64,000 nt of DNA from Lachnospiraceae bacterium (GTDB taxonomy: Bacteria > Bacillota > Clostridia > Lachnospirales > Lachnospiraceae). Positions 8,427 through 17,590 of this stretch are shown piece by piece. Made by a program: the position numbers and the translations under genes. Each line of letters begins with the position of its first letter. Within the stretch, counting starts at the first letter, position 1. Where the stretch lies: positions 23,601 through 87,600 of the forward strand of contig SVFO01000002.1 of assembly GCA_015056795.1 (NCBI GenBank), written 5' to 3'. Below the pieces are notes generated by a model. It was not told the DNA's origin. It worked only from the letters and a program-made list of their open reading frames with translations, and made no database searches.

Positions 8427-9848
8427 CTATAGCAATCTGATCCGGAAGCAGTTCTTGTCTCCCTCTCTATGATAGGTAAGCGTGCCAAGATGCTTTTCCA
8501 TGATCTTTCTGGAAATGGCGAGGCCGAGGCCAGTTCCGCCGTCCGTCTTTCGGGTTTTGTCCCCCCTGGAGAATTCATCAAAAAGTCTTGGAACAAAATC
8601 CTCCGCGATCGCTTCCCCGTCATCCACGACATCGATCGCAATCGCGTCACTATCCCGATAAACCCGGATACTAATGGTTTTTCCGGTCGAGTTATACTTA
8701 TTCGCATTTACCAGCAGGTTATTGATCACCCTTCCAAACAGCTCTGCATCAATCTCTGCCGCGTACTCTTCCTCAGGAATGTCAATGTCGAATTCCTTAC
8801 CGGTGGACGTGATCTCCTCGTAGAATTCCACGCAGATCCTGCGGACTGCCTCGCAAACGTCAGCCTTCTCCAGCTTCAGCTTATAATCATTACGCTCCAT
8901 CTTCAGGCTGGTGTTCATGTCTTCCGTGAGAGTTCGTATCCTTTCCGCCTTCATTTCAATAGTCTTATAGTATTCCGGGATCTTCTCCGCTTCTACAAGG
9001 CCTTCTTCCAGCGCACAGATGGTGGTTTTGATCGATGCCACCGGATTCTTTATATCATGCGTCAGCTCCAGAAGCATCTGATTTCTGCTCTGCTCAATCT
9101 TATGTTTTTCGTCCTCGCTTTCTTTCAGCTTCTCCGCCATGCGGTTGAATTTGTCCCTGATATCCTCGAACTCCTTGTCCGTCTTATAATCCAGGACTAT
9201 GTCGCGCTTCCCTTCGCTCACGTCGTCCATTCCGTCCATCAAGAGCTTCAGCGGCTTTTCGATGTGTTTCTTCAGATAAAAGCTGATGAGCAGAACCTCC
9301 GCAAGGAAAAGCGCTGCGAATACACCGAAGAAAACCTGTGCATTATTGTTCTCACTATTGGTGATCATGTAAGACACGTTATATGTGACCATGTCGCGCG
9401 GATAACATACCAAGCAGATCCTTCTTGGATCTCCCACGCACCTTACGATCCCAGTGTAATCCGCCTTGTTTGTTTCGGTGTGCTGAACCAGGACCACGCC
9501 ATTTCTGTTAAAATTTACGTAGCCCATGTCCAGAAGCTCCGCCATTTCCTTTAGCGTGTAGCTCGTCTTTTCCGTTTTCTTGTCGCCAATGACGCTGATC
9601 ACGTTTCCCTCGTCATCCAGCTCTTCCACCCATCCTCCTACGCGCCTTAGAACCTCCACGTCATTCACTGTCCCGTCATTGTTGATGACCGTCTGCGGAG
9701 AAACATTACCAATCTTTCCGTTGCCGACAAAGGTCAGGATAAGCAGCGCGGCAAGCACGTAAATGATCAGCGTGGCTGCCAGGAACAGCACGTAGCTCGT
9801 TACCAATCGGGAAAAAATACTTCGTCCACGGTTTGTCTTTTTCTTCAT
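8427..9848 (-). CDS. Sensor histidine kinase
   Basis: This 473-residue kinase has a membrane helix near 15-40, an extracytoplasmic sensor region to about 165, and a second helix near 170-190. A HAMP segment follows, then the HisKA motif LTHDIKNPVAS with the phosphorylated histidine. The HATPase boxes are NNLLVNANKYN (N box), VDDGEAI (G1) and GGTGLGLAIS (G2). It starts one base after the response-regulator stop and surely acts with it. It is the last gene of a five-gene operon with an ABC exporter and a secreted HExxH protein. Confidence 0.92.
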   Translation of the reverse strand: MKKKTNRGRSIFSRLVTSYVLFLAATLIIYVLAALLILTFVGNGKIGNVSPQTVINNDGTVNDVEVLRRVGGWVEELDDEGNVISVIGDKKTEKTSYTLKEMAELLDMGYVNFNRNGVVLVQHTETNKADYTGIVRCVGDPRRICLVCYPRDMVTYNVSYMITNSENNNAQVFFGVFAALFLAEVLLISFYLKKHIEKPLKLLMDGMDDVSEGKRDIVLDYKTDKEFEDIRDKFNRMAEKLKESEDEKHKIEQSRNQMLLELTHDIKNPVASIKTTICALEEGLVEAEKIPEYYKTIEMKAERIRTLTEDMNTSLKMERNDYKLKLEKADVCEAVRRICVEFYEEITSTGKEFDIDIPEEEYAAEIDAELFGRVINNLLVNANKYNSTGKTISIRVYRDSDAIAIDVVDDGEAIAEDFVPRLFDEFSRGDKTRKTDGGTGLGLAISRKIMEKHLGTLTYHREGDKNCFRIRLL

Positions 9849-9849
9849 A

Positions 9850-10539
9850 TTACTCCTTCTCGAACTTGTAACCCAGTCCCTTCACCGTCTTTATGATCAC
9901 GGTTTCTTCCCCGTCTCTCTTTAGCTTGTTCCTTAGATTGCTGACATGGACCATGATCGTGCTGTCGTCCGCAATATAATCGCCCTCCCAGACATATTCG
10001 AAGATCTGTTGCTTGGTATAGATTCGTCCGGGATTTGGCATAAGGAGCTCCAGTATCTTATACTCCTTTCCCGTGAGCGCAATGCTCTCACCGTCTCTCA
10101 TCACCGACTTCGCCTGCGTGTCAAGCTCTATGCCGAACGCCTTGTAAACCTTATTTGTCGTCTCTTCATGATAGTCATAATTCCTTCGAAGCTGCGCCTT
10201 CACCCTGGCGACAACCTCCATGGGATTAAACGGCTTGGAAATATAATCATCCGCCCCAAGCTCTAAGCCAAGGATCTTATCATAATCCTCGCTCTTTGCG
10301 GTGATCATGATCGCCGGAACGTGGCTCACCTCCCTGATCTTCCTAAGCACCGCGAAGCCATCCAGCCCCGGCATCATCACGTCCAAAAGGACCAAGCTGG
10401 GGTTATCCGATTGAAACAACCGTAAGGCTGATATTCCATTATCAGCCTTGATCAGTTTGATTCCTTCCTTGTTTAGGAATAGTTCCAGGGAATCGAGGAT
10501 CTGCACCTCGTCATCCGCGCCTAATACCACATATTCCAT
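9850..10539 (-). CDS. OmpR-family response regulator
   Basis: This 229-residue regulator has a receiver domain (1-120) with the phospho-acceptor aspartate in LVLLDVMMPGLDG, the threonine/serine switch in MITAKS and the lysine in YISKPFNP. The C-terminal winged helix (130-229) ends with VRTVKGLGYKF-like IKTVKGLGYKFEKE. It is paired with the adjacent histidine kinase. GGAGGAATGAC precedes the ATG. Confidence 0.93.
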   Translation of the reverse strand: MEYVVLGADDEVQILDSLELFLNKEGIKLIKADNGISALRLFQSDNPSLVLLDVMMPGLDGFAVLRKIREVSHVPAIMITAKSEDYDKILGLELGADDYISKPFNPMEVVARVKAQLRRNYDYHEETTNKVYKAFGIELDTQAKSVMRDGESIALTGKEYKILELLMPNPGRIYTKQQIFEYVWEGDYIADDSTIMVHVSNLRNKLKRDGEETVIIKTVKGLGYKFEKE

Positions 10540-10604
10540 GTCATTCCTCCATTACAGTGCCCTGCGTGTCCGCCATTCCCCCGCTGCAATGCAATCCATG
10601 TCCG

Positions 10605-11507
10605 TCATCTCTCCGCTGCGACGCACTGCGTGATCACTTCATCCAGATTTTTGTCGAACGCATAGCTGTCTTTCCACTGCGGATCCAACTCATCCAGCAA
10701 CATACACTGCAGCATGCCATGATGATAATACTTCGAATTACCGTTCACATATTCAGCGGCGGAGTTCAGATAATTTTTTGCGTAAACCGCCTCGCCGTTC
10801 TCATACCGTACGACGCGGGATTCCACGTAATATGCAGAGCCTTCCATCATCTCATATAATGCTTCTGAAAGCTTTTCTTCCTCCGTAAGGAGCCGGTCTC
10901 TTTCCTCTGCCATATGAATATATTCTAATGCAATCTCGGCTACATTACAAGTCTTCTCCTCATCCAAAAGGCGACTGAGGATCTCAAGCTCCTTTGCATA
11001 AAGCCGCTTCATCTCAGCGTCATGATCCACGTGCTCCGAAAGCTCCGTCTCGCACATGATCTTTGTGCTGACTCTGTCCGCAAGCCCGCAATATGCGTTT
11101 TGATATGCATGGAAGCTTTCATGCCAGATGACCGCCGAAAGTTGCTCGCCACTGAAGGCCTGAAGATTGATCCAAGTGTCATACTCGGGAACGACCACCT
11201 CATATTCCTCACCATTCTTATAAATGCTGCCAACCAGCCCCTCATAGACGGCCGCTCTCTCGGAAACCTTATAATCACCGCCATAACAATCAACGACCAC
11301 ATCCTTCTCGCCATTGGAAAAAGCGATCTTATAGTTCATCGGACAGAAGCCCTTGAAGCCCATGTCGCCGAGCTCCTCATAGTCGGATACCACTCTGTCG
11401 AGCTCCGTTCTGTTGTTTTCCTTAAGGCCCTTCTCCTTTGTCGCAAATGCCGCGAGCACAAGTACTGCTCCAACCAAAAAATAGAGTACAAATCCTAACT
11501 TTTTCAT
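10605..11507 (-). CDS. Secreted or membrane-anchored HExxH metallopeptidase-like protein
   Basis: This 300-residue protein begins with a signal anchor (MKKLGFVLYFLVGAVLVLAAFA). Near residue 130 it has WHESFHAYQNAYC, a HExxH zinc motif. About 95 residues later ALYEMMEGSAYYVES could supply the third ligand glutamate, a gluzincin-like arrangement. I do not recognise a named family. It sits between the ABC permease and the two-component genes in one operon, so it may process the exporter's substrate or the sensor's signal. That role is inference. Confidence 0.65.
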   Translation of the reverse strand: MKKLGFVLYFLVGAVLVLAAFATKEKGLKENNRTELDRVVSDYEELGDMGFKGFCPMNYKIAFSNGEKDVVVDCYGGDYKVSERAAVYEGLVGSIYKNGEEYEVVVPEYDTWINLQAFSGEQLSAVIWHESFHAYQNAYCGLADRVSTKIMCETELSEHVDHDAEMKRLYAKELEILSRLLDEEKTCNVAEIALEYIHMAEERDRLLTEEEKLSEALYEMMEGSAYYVESRVVRYENGEAVYAKNYLNSAAEYVNGNSKYYHHGMLQCMLLDELDPQWKDSYAFDKNLDEVITQCVAAER

Positions 11508-11535
11508 CTTTTATGTTCCTTTCTTGTTCAATGGA

Positions 11536-12291
11536 TCAAGCCTCTTTTTTTCTGAAAAACAGAATCCCAAGTCCTGCGATCCAGATGAAAATAAGACTGG
11601 TAATGATGACATTGACATTGATGGGATTGCCCTGTACAAGATTTCCTGCCTGCTTGCTAAGCCCCGCAAGATTTGGAAGGATCTGAAGGCTTCTCTTGAT
11701 CACCTTTCCACCAACTCCCGTGAGCGCTGCCGCAACAAGAGTCAGAATGCTTCGAAATGCGCCACCCGCAAATAGCAAGATCATGATCACACCCGTCACG
11801 GCTACCGGAAGCTGAATGGAAAGCGCCGTCGTAAGCATGCAGATGATCGCAACATAGAGCAGCATGAAAAGCGATGCTCCGATGATTTTTCCAAGAATAT
11901 TTGCATATCCGTTCACGATCGCAAAGATGCAAAGCGTAGCGTACAGGATCCCTCCGGAGATCCAGGAGACGATCATGTTTCCTGCAGCGAGGCTAAAGTG
12001 ATATCTGCCCTGGCCAACTCCCCTTGACCATACAAGATGACTTGTGCGTCTCTCATATTCATTCGGAACCGTCGTGACCGAGATGGCGAGCGTGATCGCT
12101 CCGGCCAGGAAATTCACTACATTGATCAGGATGGGGATCAGTACGTAATAATCATTGATCCTCTTGCCGCCGATCGTCAGGCTTCCCATGTCCGTTGAGA
12201 ACAGCACTACGACCAGGATTCCAAGAATGGTTGTGATATATAAGGTCTTCTTTCTGATTTTTTCTCTTACTACATTGATCGTGATTTCCAT
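11536..12291 (-). CDS. ABC-2 type transporter permease
   Basis: This 251-residue protein has six predicted membrane helices, starting with ITTILGILVVVLFS. The extracytoplasmic and cytoplasmic loops fit the ABC-2/NatB class. It begins 4 bases after the ATPase stop and forms the exporter with it. The substrate cannot be read from the sequence; partners of this type often remove antimicrobial peptides or sodium. Confidence 0.85.
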   Translation of the reverse strand: MEITINVVREKIRKKTLYITTILGILVVVLFSTDMGSLTIGGKRINDYYVLIPILINVVNFLAGAITLAISVTTVPNEYERRTSHLVWSRGVGQGRYHFSLAAGNMIVSWISGGILYATLCIFAIVNGYANILGKIIGASLFMLLYVAIICMLTTALSIQLPVAVTGVIMILLFAGGAFRSILTLVAAALTGVGGKVIKRSLQILPNLAGLSKQAGNLVQGNPINVNVIITSLIFIWIAGLGILFFRKKEA

Positions 12292-12295
12292 TTGA

Positions 12296-12976
12296 TTACT
12301 CCTCTTCTCCTACCAGTCTGATAAATTTATCTTCCAAACTCTCACTGTCGCTTCCGTTCGTCCAGGTGTCAATCACCTTTCCCTTTTTCATGATCACGCC
12401 TCTGTCACAGATCGCTTCAATGTCATGAAGGATATGGGAGTTGATGATGATCGTCTTGCCCTTTTCCTTGAGCCTTCGAAGCAGTTCCAGATTGTGCTTT
12501 CTTCCGAGTGCGTCAAGTCCGGCCGTCGGCTCATCCAGGATCAAAATGTCCGGATCGGAAATCAGTGCCTGCGCAAGTGCAAGTCTCTGGATCATGCCCT
12601 TCGAGTAGTTCTTGACCTTAACCTTCGTGTCCTCAAGCCTGGTCAGATCTAGCAAACTTCTCAGATAATCCTTGTCCTTCTTGTCCTTCTTGCCCTCGAT
12701 CCCCGCGTAGTAGCTCATGACTTCCATTGCGGTGAGATATGGAGGGAAATATGGGGTTTCCGGCGAATAACCAATCTTGGCGCCTTCCTCTATCTTGATG
12801 TTTCCTTCGCTCGCCTTAGAAAGTCCAAGGATCATCTTGATCGTCGTCGTTTTCCCTGCCCCATTCGCTCCCAGAAGTGCGAACACCTCGCCTTTGTTGA
12901 TTGTAAGCGACAGATTATCAACCACCGTATTTTCTTTATATTTCTTCGTTATGTTCTCAAGCTTTATAAGTTCCAT
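12296..12976 (-). CDS. ABC transporter ATP-binding protein
   Basis: This 226-residue ATPase has Walker A in LLGANGAGKTTTIKM, the signature YSKGMIQRLALAQAL, Walker B DPDILILDEPTAGLD and the switch histidine in INSHIL. It is short, like exporters of the ABC-2 class, and is the first gene of the five-gene operon 12976-8427. GGAGAGGAAAAGG precedes the ATG. Confidence 0.93.
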   Translation of the reverse strand: MELIKLENITKKYKENTVVDNLSLTINKGEVFALLGANGAGKTTTIKMILGLSKASEGNIKIEEGAKIGYSPETPYFPPYLTAMEVMSYYAGIEGKKDKKDKDYLRSLLDLTRLEDTKVKVKNYSKGMIQRLALAQALISDPDILILDEPTAGLDALGRKHNLELLRRLKEKGKTIIINSHILHDIEAICDRGVIMKKGKVIDTWTNGSDSESLEDKFIRLVGEEE

Positions 12977-13085
12977 CCTTTTCCTCTCCCTGCTAGGTTG
13001 TTTTCGTTTTCATGTCTTTATCTTAGCCCTACATTTCAAAGCTACCTTAAAGCCAACCTAAAGATAACCTAAAGATGGAATGACA

Positions 13086-13126
13086 TAAAAAAGCACCCTG
13101 CAATACCCGTTCGTACCGCAGGGTGC
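13086..13126 (-). terminator. Rho-independent terminator
   Basis: GCACCCTGC/GCAGGGTGC arms are followed on the minus strand by T6. It ends the 13.1-14.2 kb transcript and separates it from the ABC operon, whose own promoter must lie between 12977 and 13086. Confidence 0.85.
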
Positions 13127-13146
13127 CACTCTATCAAAGTGCATCC

Positions 13147-13410
13147 CTAGTCGTATGACAACTCCATCATGTAATTCAGCGTGCACATGGAAACGCAGTC
13201 TTCTTCCTCTAAAATCTTTATCATTTTCAGAAGCTCTGCCTCTTCCATGTCCCTGGCAAACTCAATCTGATAATCCTGCGTCAGTTCTATGTACCCTACG
13301 ATCTCAAACCCGTACGCTGATCCAAGGCTCTCCATCTTCTCCTTGGTACAATCCATTTTTGCGGAGACAAGAAGCTGATTTCTTACATACTTCACGCCGT
13401 CAGCAGACAT
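13147..13410 (-). CDS. Small protein, possible subtilase-prodomain-like fragment
   Basis: This frame is 87 residues from the ATG at 13410, with GGGGA 10 bases upstream. It stays open further upstream, into the end of the preceding gene. The sequence (IVGYIELTQDYQIEFA, then CTLNYMMEL) has the alpha/beta pattern of subtilisin propeptides from large S8 proteins, but no protease domain follows. It may be a left-over prodomain or an independent inhibitor-like protein. Family placement is from memory and weak. Confidence 0.4.
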   Translation of the reverse strand: MSADGVKYVRNQLLVSAKMDCTKEKMESLGSAYGFEIVGYIELTQDYQIEFARDMEEAELLKMIKILEEEDCVSMCTLNYMMELSYD

Positions 13411-13475
13411 GACAATGTCATTCCCCGTCAGATCCTTCTCATAAATCTCGCCAATATCCTTCTGCGAAAAATCTT

Positions 13476-14165
13476 TTAGAGGCGTACCGTCACGCTGCTT
13501 GGCATTTTTGTTTCTTCATAAATCAGCAAGGTCACCTTCGGAAAAGTGAACGCTTCCGTCACCACGGCTCCCGGATCAGGCGCCGTTTCCTCAATGGTCA
13601 CGCAAAGATTCCCCGCCTTGTCTGCCTCAATGTTCACGATGCTTATCCCATAACCGCCCGTGGAATGCTCGCCGCTGCAAATTTCAAGAACCCAGGGAGC
13701 CCTCGCATCATTCTCGTAGCGATAATACCCCCAGTCCTTGAATTTGGTATCATATTCCTCATATGCGCCTATCTGATACCGAAAGCCTCCAAGGTACCCT
13801 TCCTTCGAAAGCGTGCCGTTTTCATCAAGCGCCGAGATCCTGCCTGACTCCTCATAGCCAATGACCTTCACGCTTTCGATCTTAGAAAACTGAGAAGGAT
13901 AAGTTTCCAAGATCTCATTGGAAGCGGTGATCTCTAGAAGCAGTCCTTCCTTCGGCTCAGCCTTGCCCTCAAGCCAGCTTGCCGGCATTGACATGACCCA
14001 GCCCTGTTCAGTCCGTATCTCCATCGACTTTTCATATGTCTTCGTGACGGTTGCCTTCACCGTCATAAGCCCGCCCCCTTCCGGCGCATCTGCACTTGGA
14101 GATCCGCATCCCACCATACAAAGCAGCATAACAAAACATAATATCTGCATTATTCTTTTATTCAT
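13476..14165 (-). CDS. Lipoprotein of unknown function
   Basis: The start is ATG 14165, with GGAGG 9 bases upstream. The signal peptide MNKRIMQILCFVMLLCMVGC ends in a lipobox, so it would be lipid-anchored on the outer face of the membrane. The mature part of about 210 residues is beta-rich (TVKATVTKTYEKSMEIRTEQ) and I do not recognise it. The start of the 13.1 kb small gene is close behind its stop. Confidence 0.65.
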   Translation of the reverse strand: MNKRIMQILCFVMLLCMVGCGSPSADAPEGGGLMTVKATVTKTYEKSMEIRTEQGWVMSMPASWLEGKAEPKEGLLLEITASNEILETYPSQFSKIESVKVIGYEESGRISALDENGTLSKEGYLGGFRYQIGAYEEYDTKFKDWGYYRYENDARAPWVLEICSGEHSTGGYGISIVNIEADKAGNLCVTIEETAPDPGAVVTEAFTFPKVTLLIYEETKMPSSVTVRL

Positions 14166-14352
14166 GAGGCAACACCTCCCATCCCAAATATCTCTCATAA
14201 CTAATATAACGCATTTTGTAGATAAAAGTTTTAAAATACTACCCTTTTCATGTTTTCCAGTTAATAAGAATAATAAAAAAAGCTACAAAAACTTCTATCC
14301 AAAATTTCTCATCTCAAGCTCAATATGGTTTTCCCCAGGCAGTCATGCGCAG

Positions 14353-14477
14353 TCACGCAACAAAAAATGCCCGCAAACGCATTGTTTACAGGCATAAAAA
14401 AGAGCGGGTGATGGGGCGCACGAGGTCCGGGGGACCTCGGCATTGCGCCGACCGAGCCGAAGGCGAGATCCGAAGGG
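14353..14477. repeat. Attachment-site scar (tRNA-Gly type) with flanking repeat
   Basis: GTCACGCA (14352-14359) is followed by the hairpin GCCCGCAAACG..TTTACAGGC and then GCGGGTGATGGG (14404-14415). This core is identical to the last bases of tRNA-Gly as read on this strand at 52309-52320. The following 60 bases, including CGACCGAGCCGAAGGCGAGA, match 52182-52240. The arrangement equals that beside the tRNA gene and marks an old integration junction. No integrase gene survives here. Confidence 0.75.
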
Positions 14478-14655
14478 CACATTCATACACCCATAGTCCC
14501 AGAATCACAGTAAAATCAACACTTTGAAAGGAGGAGGCGGCACTCTGAATTTCAAGGTCACGCAAAGAGCACATGGTATCCTCTTCAGTTCTCTACTTCC
14601 TCAACTGTTTCCTCAACTACAGTTAACGCTTTTCCACAGAGCTTTCCGTTTCCCT

Positions 14656-16014
14656 TTATAAATTCTCCTGCAAATATATCGTACAGCGCCGCTGAATGAT
14701 CTCCGTCACTTCCTCCAGACTCTTTTGTCCGTTAAAATATGCCATTATTTCTTGACAAACGATGGGGTAGAGCACCTGATTTACATCCGGCGTTTTCCTT
14801 GCGTGCGCTAGCAGCTCATAAAATACGTTGATCTCCTTTTGGGTTGGATACCTGCCGCGATACATGGTATTTCTGGTTTCTACGTCAATGTTTTCCGATT
14901 CCTGCGCCAGTTCTTCTTCCACAAGCTTTTGCATTAACTGATCGTTTGCGGGAAAGCTGTACAAGAAAGCATTTTGCGTTTCCCTATATGTGGCGTACCA
15001 CTCCAAAAATCTCCATGCGCCCTTTTTATTCGCCGCTCTCGCCAGCATGCACAGGTTAGATCCGCAAGGTTCCAAGCGTACAACCGGTTTACCATCCCTG
15101 CCGGGATATCCAACGTAATTGGCTTTTCCGTCAAACGTTTCCTCGATAAACTGAATGTCGCGCAGGGAAGTGATCCTTTTTCCCAAGAAAGCGATCTCTC
15201 CGTTTGCAATCGCCTCCCGATAATCTGAATCAGAATATCCCTGCTCATTTGACTGCTCGGGTAATTCACGCAGCCAGGAAAGCAGCTCCCCAAACTCCGG
15301 TGAATCAAAGTAACATTCCCCTTTTTCCTCATCTAGAAAATAGTCCAAATCATTTGCTAATACCTGTTCCATTCTCCCCCATCGCGTTCCCGCCTTGTAT
15401 TCTCCTTCCCTGCAATAGGAAAGAAACTCCTCCATCGTCCAGCCGGCCTTTCCGTACTGCTCCCTGGGCACTACCCAAAAGTGCAGGGAATACTCTCTTG
15501 GAAGGTAAGCTTGAATGTCCTCATGTTTTCCGGCATCCAGTATCTGCGGCGCGTAATCCTCCTTACTGACGGCACTGCTCTTTTCCAAGTAGGGCGTCAA
15601 GTCCTCGATCCATCCCTTCTCAGTAAGTCCTCCCAAATCAAGATCATCCGCCAGGATCAGGTCAACGTCCTTATTCGCCGTCAGATACGCTTGCAGTCGC
15701 ATCCTCGCCGCCTCATGATCCTTTTCCAGCGCGTCTTCAAATTTTATCACGGTCACGTGACATTCCGTCTGACTGCCATTAAAATCCTCTATTGCCTGAT
15801 CCAAGAGATAACTTGTCGAAATAACCGCCAGCGTTACCTCCGTCTCCCCCTCACAATCTTTTTCCGTGGGATCAAAAGATTCCGCTGCGCTAAAAGTCTC
15901 ATCCGGATTTTTCAAATCCCGAGACGATTTCTTCTCACCACATCCACTCAAACCAAATAAAATGGCAATGACAACCCCCGCCAAAACCAACAACTTTAAT
16001 TGACGCCCGCGCAC
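14656..16014 (-). CDS. Extracellular solute-binding-type lipoprotein
   Basis: I chose the GTG at 16014 because AAGGAGG lies 8 bases upstream; the longer ATG frame has no site. The signal peptide ends LSGC (lipobox). The 452-residue protein has the family 1 solute-binding fold: a repeated alpha/beta pattern, IAFLGKRITS, and YVGYPGRDGKPV. No ABC permease or ATPase is nearby, so it may be a ligand receptor for signalling, or an orphan. Related proteins lie at 19.7-22.0 kb and, broken, at 26.6 kb. Confidence 0.75.
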   Translation of the reverse strand: MRGRQLKLLVLAGVVIAILFGLSGCGEKKSSRDLKNPDETFSAAESFDPTEKDCEGETEVTLAVISTSYLLDQAIEDFNGSQTECHVTVIKFEDALEKDHEAARMRLQAYLTANKDVDLILADDLDLGGLTEKGWIEDLTPYLEKSSAVSKEDYAPQILDAGKHEDIQAYLPREYSLHFWVVPREQYGKAGWTMEEFLSYCREGEYKAGTRWGRMEQVLANDLDYFLDEEKGECYFDSPEFGELLSWLRELPEQSNEQGYSDSDYREAIANGEIAFLGKRITSLRDIQFIEETFDGKANYVGYPGRDGKPVVRLEPCGSNLCMLARAANKKGAWRFLEWYATYRETQNAFLYSFPANDQLMQKLVEEELAQESENIDVETRNTMYRGRYPTQKEINVFYELLAHARKTPDVNQVLYPIVCQEIMAYFNGQKSLEEVTEIIQRRCTIYLQENL

Positions 16015-16221
16015 CTTACAAACCTCCTTTGCCATTCCTCTTAACCCAAGTATAGCAAAGGAGAAAAAAAATAAAATAGCCTTAAACAAATCTTAAACAA
16101 TTTACAAGGCAATCTGCTGCCGACCTTCCGTTGCATTAGTAATTAATTGTTATTTATTACCCCATTTGAGATTTTTCCTGTAGCTCCGTAAGATACTTAG
16201 CTACCCTACATCCCTACCTGC

Positions 16222-16341
16222 TCATTCTTCATCAGAATCATGTTCATCGTCAATATCATTCTCATCCAATAGTTTTTTCAAGTCCTCAACGTTCGGAAGA
16301 GCCTTTTTGAGTTCATCATGAAATCTTGCCCCTATGTTTTC
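16222..16341 (-). other. In-frame extension beyond the XRE gene stop codon
   Basis: Directly after the TAA that ends the 16342-17367 gene, the same frame stays open for 39 codons: ENIGARFHDELKKALPNVED, then a DEND/EHDSDEE acidic tail. This reads as natural protein sequence with an acidic tail. It suggests the TAA is a recent nonsense change or an annotation-relevant sequence error. Confidence 0.5.
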
Positions 16342-17367
16342 TTAGGCAAATCTTTCGAACATGTCCATCGTTCTGCTAAAAATGTATTCGTCCCCTCTAC
16401 AGCCATCCAACACGATCTCATCGTCGGAATAGCGCTTTACAAACCATACGCCATTATCTCCATCATTAGATTGTCCGATGGTATTACATGCGAGTTTCAC
16501 GCAATCAATGCCGTACTTTTCTTTTGGCATCTGATAATCAAAATCATAATAGCAACAACAAAACGGTTCAGAATTGTCTTTGAAATTGCGCAGACGATAA
16601 TACTGTCCATAGGAGCGGATGCCAAGGTCAAAAGGGACATTGTAGCTGATGCCGCAATATACATTGTCATCCTGCTTACCTATTTGGAAAATATACTCTT
16701 TCTTATTGGTGTGTAGATTCACAAAGATGTACTCGGGTACTGCTGAAAATCTTACTCCCCTATTCCATTCCACTAGACAGCGACGAATCCCCAGTTCATA
16801 TACCGTGTGCAGCGGATACTCCCCGTGATTCACTAAAAAGCTTTCAACACAATCCATCTTTTCAAGTATTTTCCGATCCAGCTTCTCCGTTCCCAAGGAT
16901 TTATCAAAGCTTGTACAATTCGAAACAACCTGTTCCTTCCCGTTTTCATCTATGGCTACATATGCATAAGCCACCTGCTCAGTATCCGTGTCTTTTTCGC
17001 AGACCGCACAGAGAATCTTCTGATCTCCAGATCCTTTATACGCCTTTGCGCCCATCGTATGCTTCCCCTTCGCATAATATTCCAGCGCCAGCTTTTCAGT
17101 CTCCACAATCTCAGTTGTTCCTTTCTTGTAAACGCCGCAAGAAAAGGGGACGCCCTCCATTTCAAAGTTCGTGACATTTAAAAGCAGTTCATCCATTGAA
17201 ACACAAAAAATCCTGCTAATTGCAATGAGCTTCCGAATATCAGGCACCACCTGATCAAGTTCCCATTTTGACACCGTCTGTCTCGTAGTATCCAACAGTT
17301 CCCCAAACTGTTCCTGACTCATGTGTCTTTCCGTGCGAATCTCCTGGATTTTATTTCCAAGTGTCAT
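16342..17367 (-). CDS. XRE-family regulator with large C-terminal domain
   Basis: The start is ATG 17367, with AGGAGG 6 bases upstream. The first 65 residues are an XRE helix-turn-helix (MSQEQFGELLDTTRQTVSKW). The remaining 275 residues include CAVCEKDTDTEQV and many aromatic residues; I do not recognise the domain. The frame ends at TAA but remains open afterwards for 39 codons, so the C-terminus may be truncated. A perfect 20-base palindrome lies between the ribosome site and the promoter region and is a likely autoregulatory operator. Confidence 0.7.
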   Translation of the reverse strand: MTLGNKIQEIRTERHMSQEQFGELLDTTRQTVSKWELDQVVPDIRKLIAISRIFCVSMDELLLNVTNFEMEGVPFSCGVYKKGTTEIVETEKLALEYYAKGKHTMGAKAYKGSGDQKILCAVCEKDTDTEQVAYAYVAIDENGKEQVVSNCTSFDKSLGTEKLDRKILEKMDCVESFLVNHGEYPLHTVYELGIRRCLVEWNRGVRFSAVPEYIFVNLHTNKKEYIFQIGKQDDNVYCGISYNVPFDLGIRSYGQYYRLRNFKDNSEPFCCCYYDFDYQMPKEKYGIDCVKLACNTIGQSNDGDNGVWFVKRYSDDEIVLDGCRGDEYIFSRTMDMFERFA

Positions 17368-17383
17368 GATATTCCTCCTTTTT

Positions 17384-17403
17384 ATGCCACTCATAAGTGG
17401 CAT
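17384..17403. promoter_or_regulatory. Palindrome upstream of the XRE gene
   Basis: ATGCCACT-CATA-AGTGGCAT is a perfect 8+4+8 inverted repeat, 17 bases upstream of the start codon. No T-run follows, so it looks like an operator, not a terminator. A second inverted repeat (CTTTCA/TGAAAG) lies near 17433-17449. Confidence 0.5.
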
Positions 17404-17539
17404 TGTTTTCTTCGATAACCATATCATACACCTTTCATTTCGTGAAAGTAAACCAATTATAGCTGGAATCTTGTCACGCATCAGTTGACATTCCACCAGA
17501 AAATAATTACGGAACATAATGTTACACACAAAACAAAGA

Positions 17540-17590
17540 AACGGGCGACGGGACTTGACCCCGTATCTGAGAGCTGACGGTTCTCTGTTC
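17540..17590 (-). other. Possible tRNA 3'-end fragment
   Basis: On the minus strand a T-arm-like element (ACGGG-GTCAAGT-CCCGT) is followed by CGCCCG. A preceding GAGA..CTCTC stem could be an anticodon or variable arm. No full cloverleaf can be formed. It may be the scar of an integration at another tRNA gene, or chance. Confidence 0.3.

Noticed and set aside
8469..9554. A 361-codon plus-strand frame opposite the histidine kinase
   Set aside because: The kinase on the other strand has all its motifs; this frame is a shadow.
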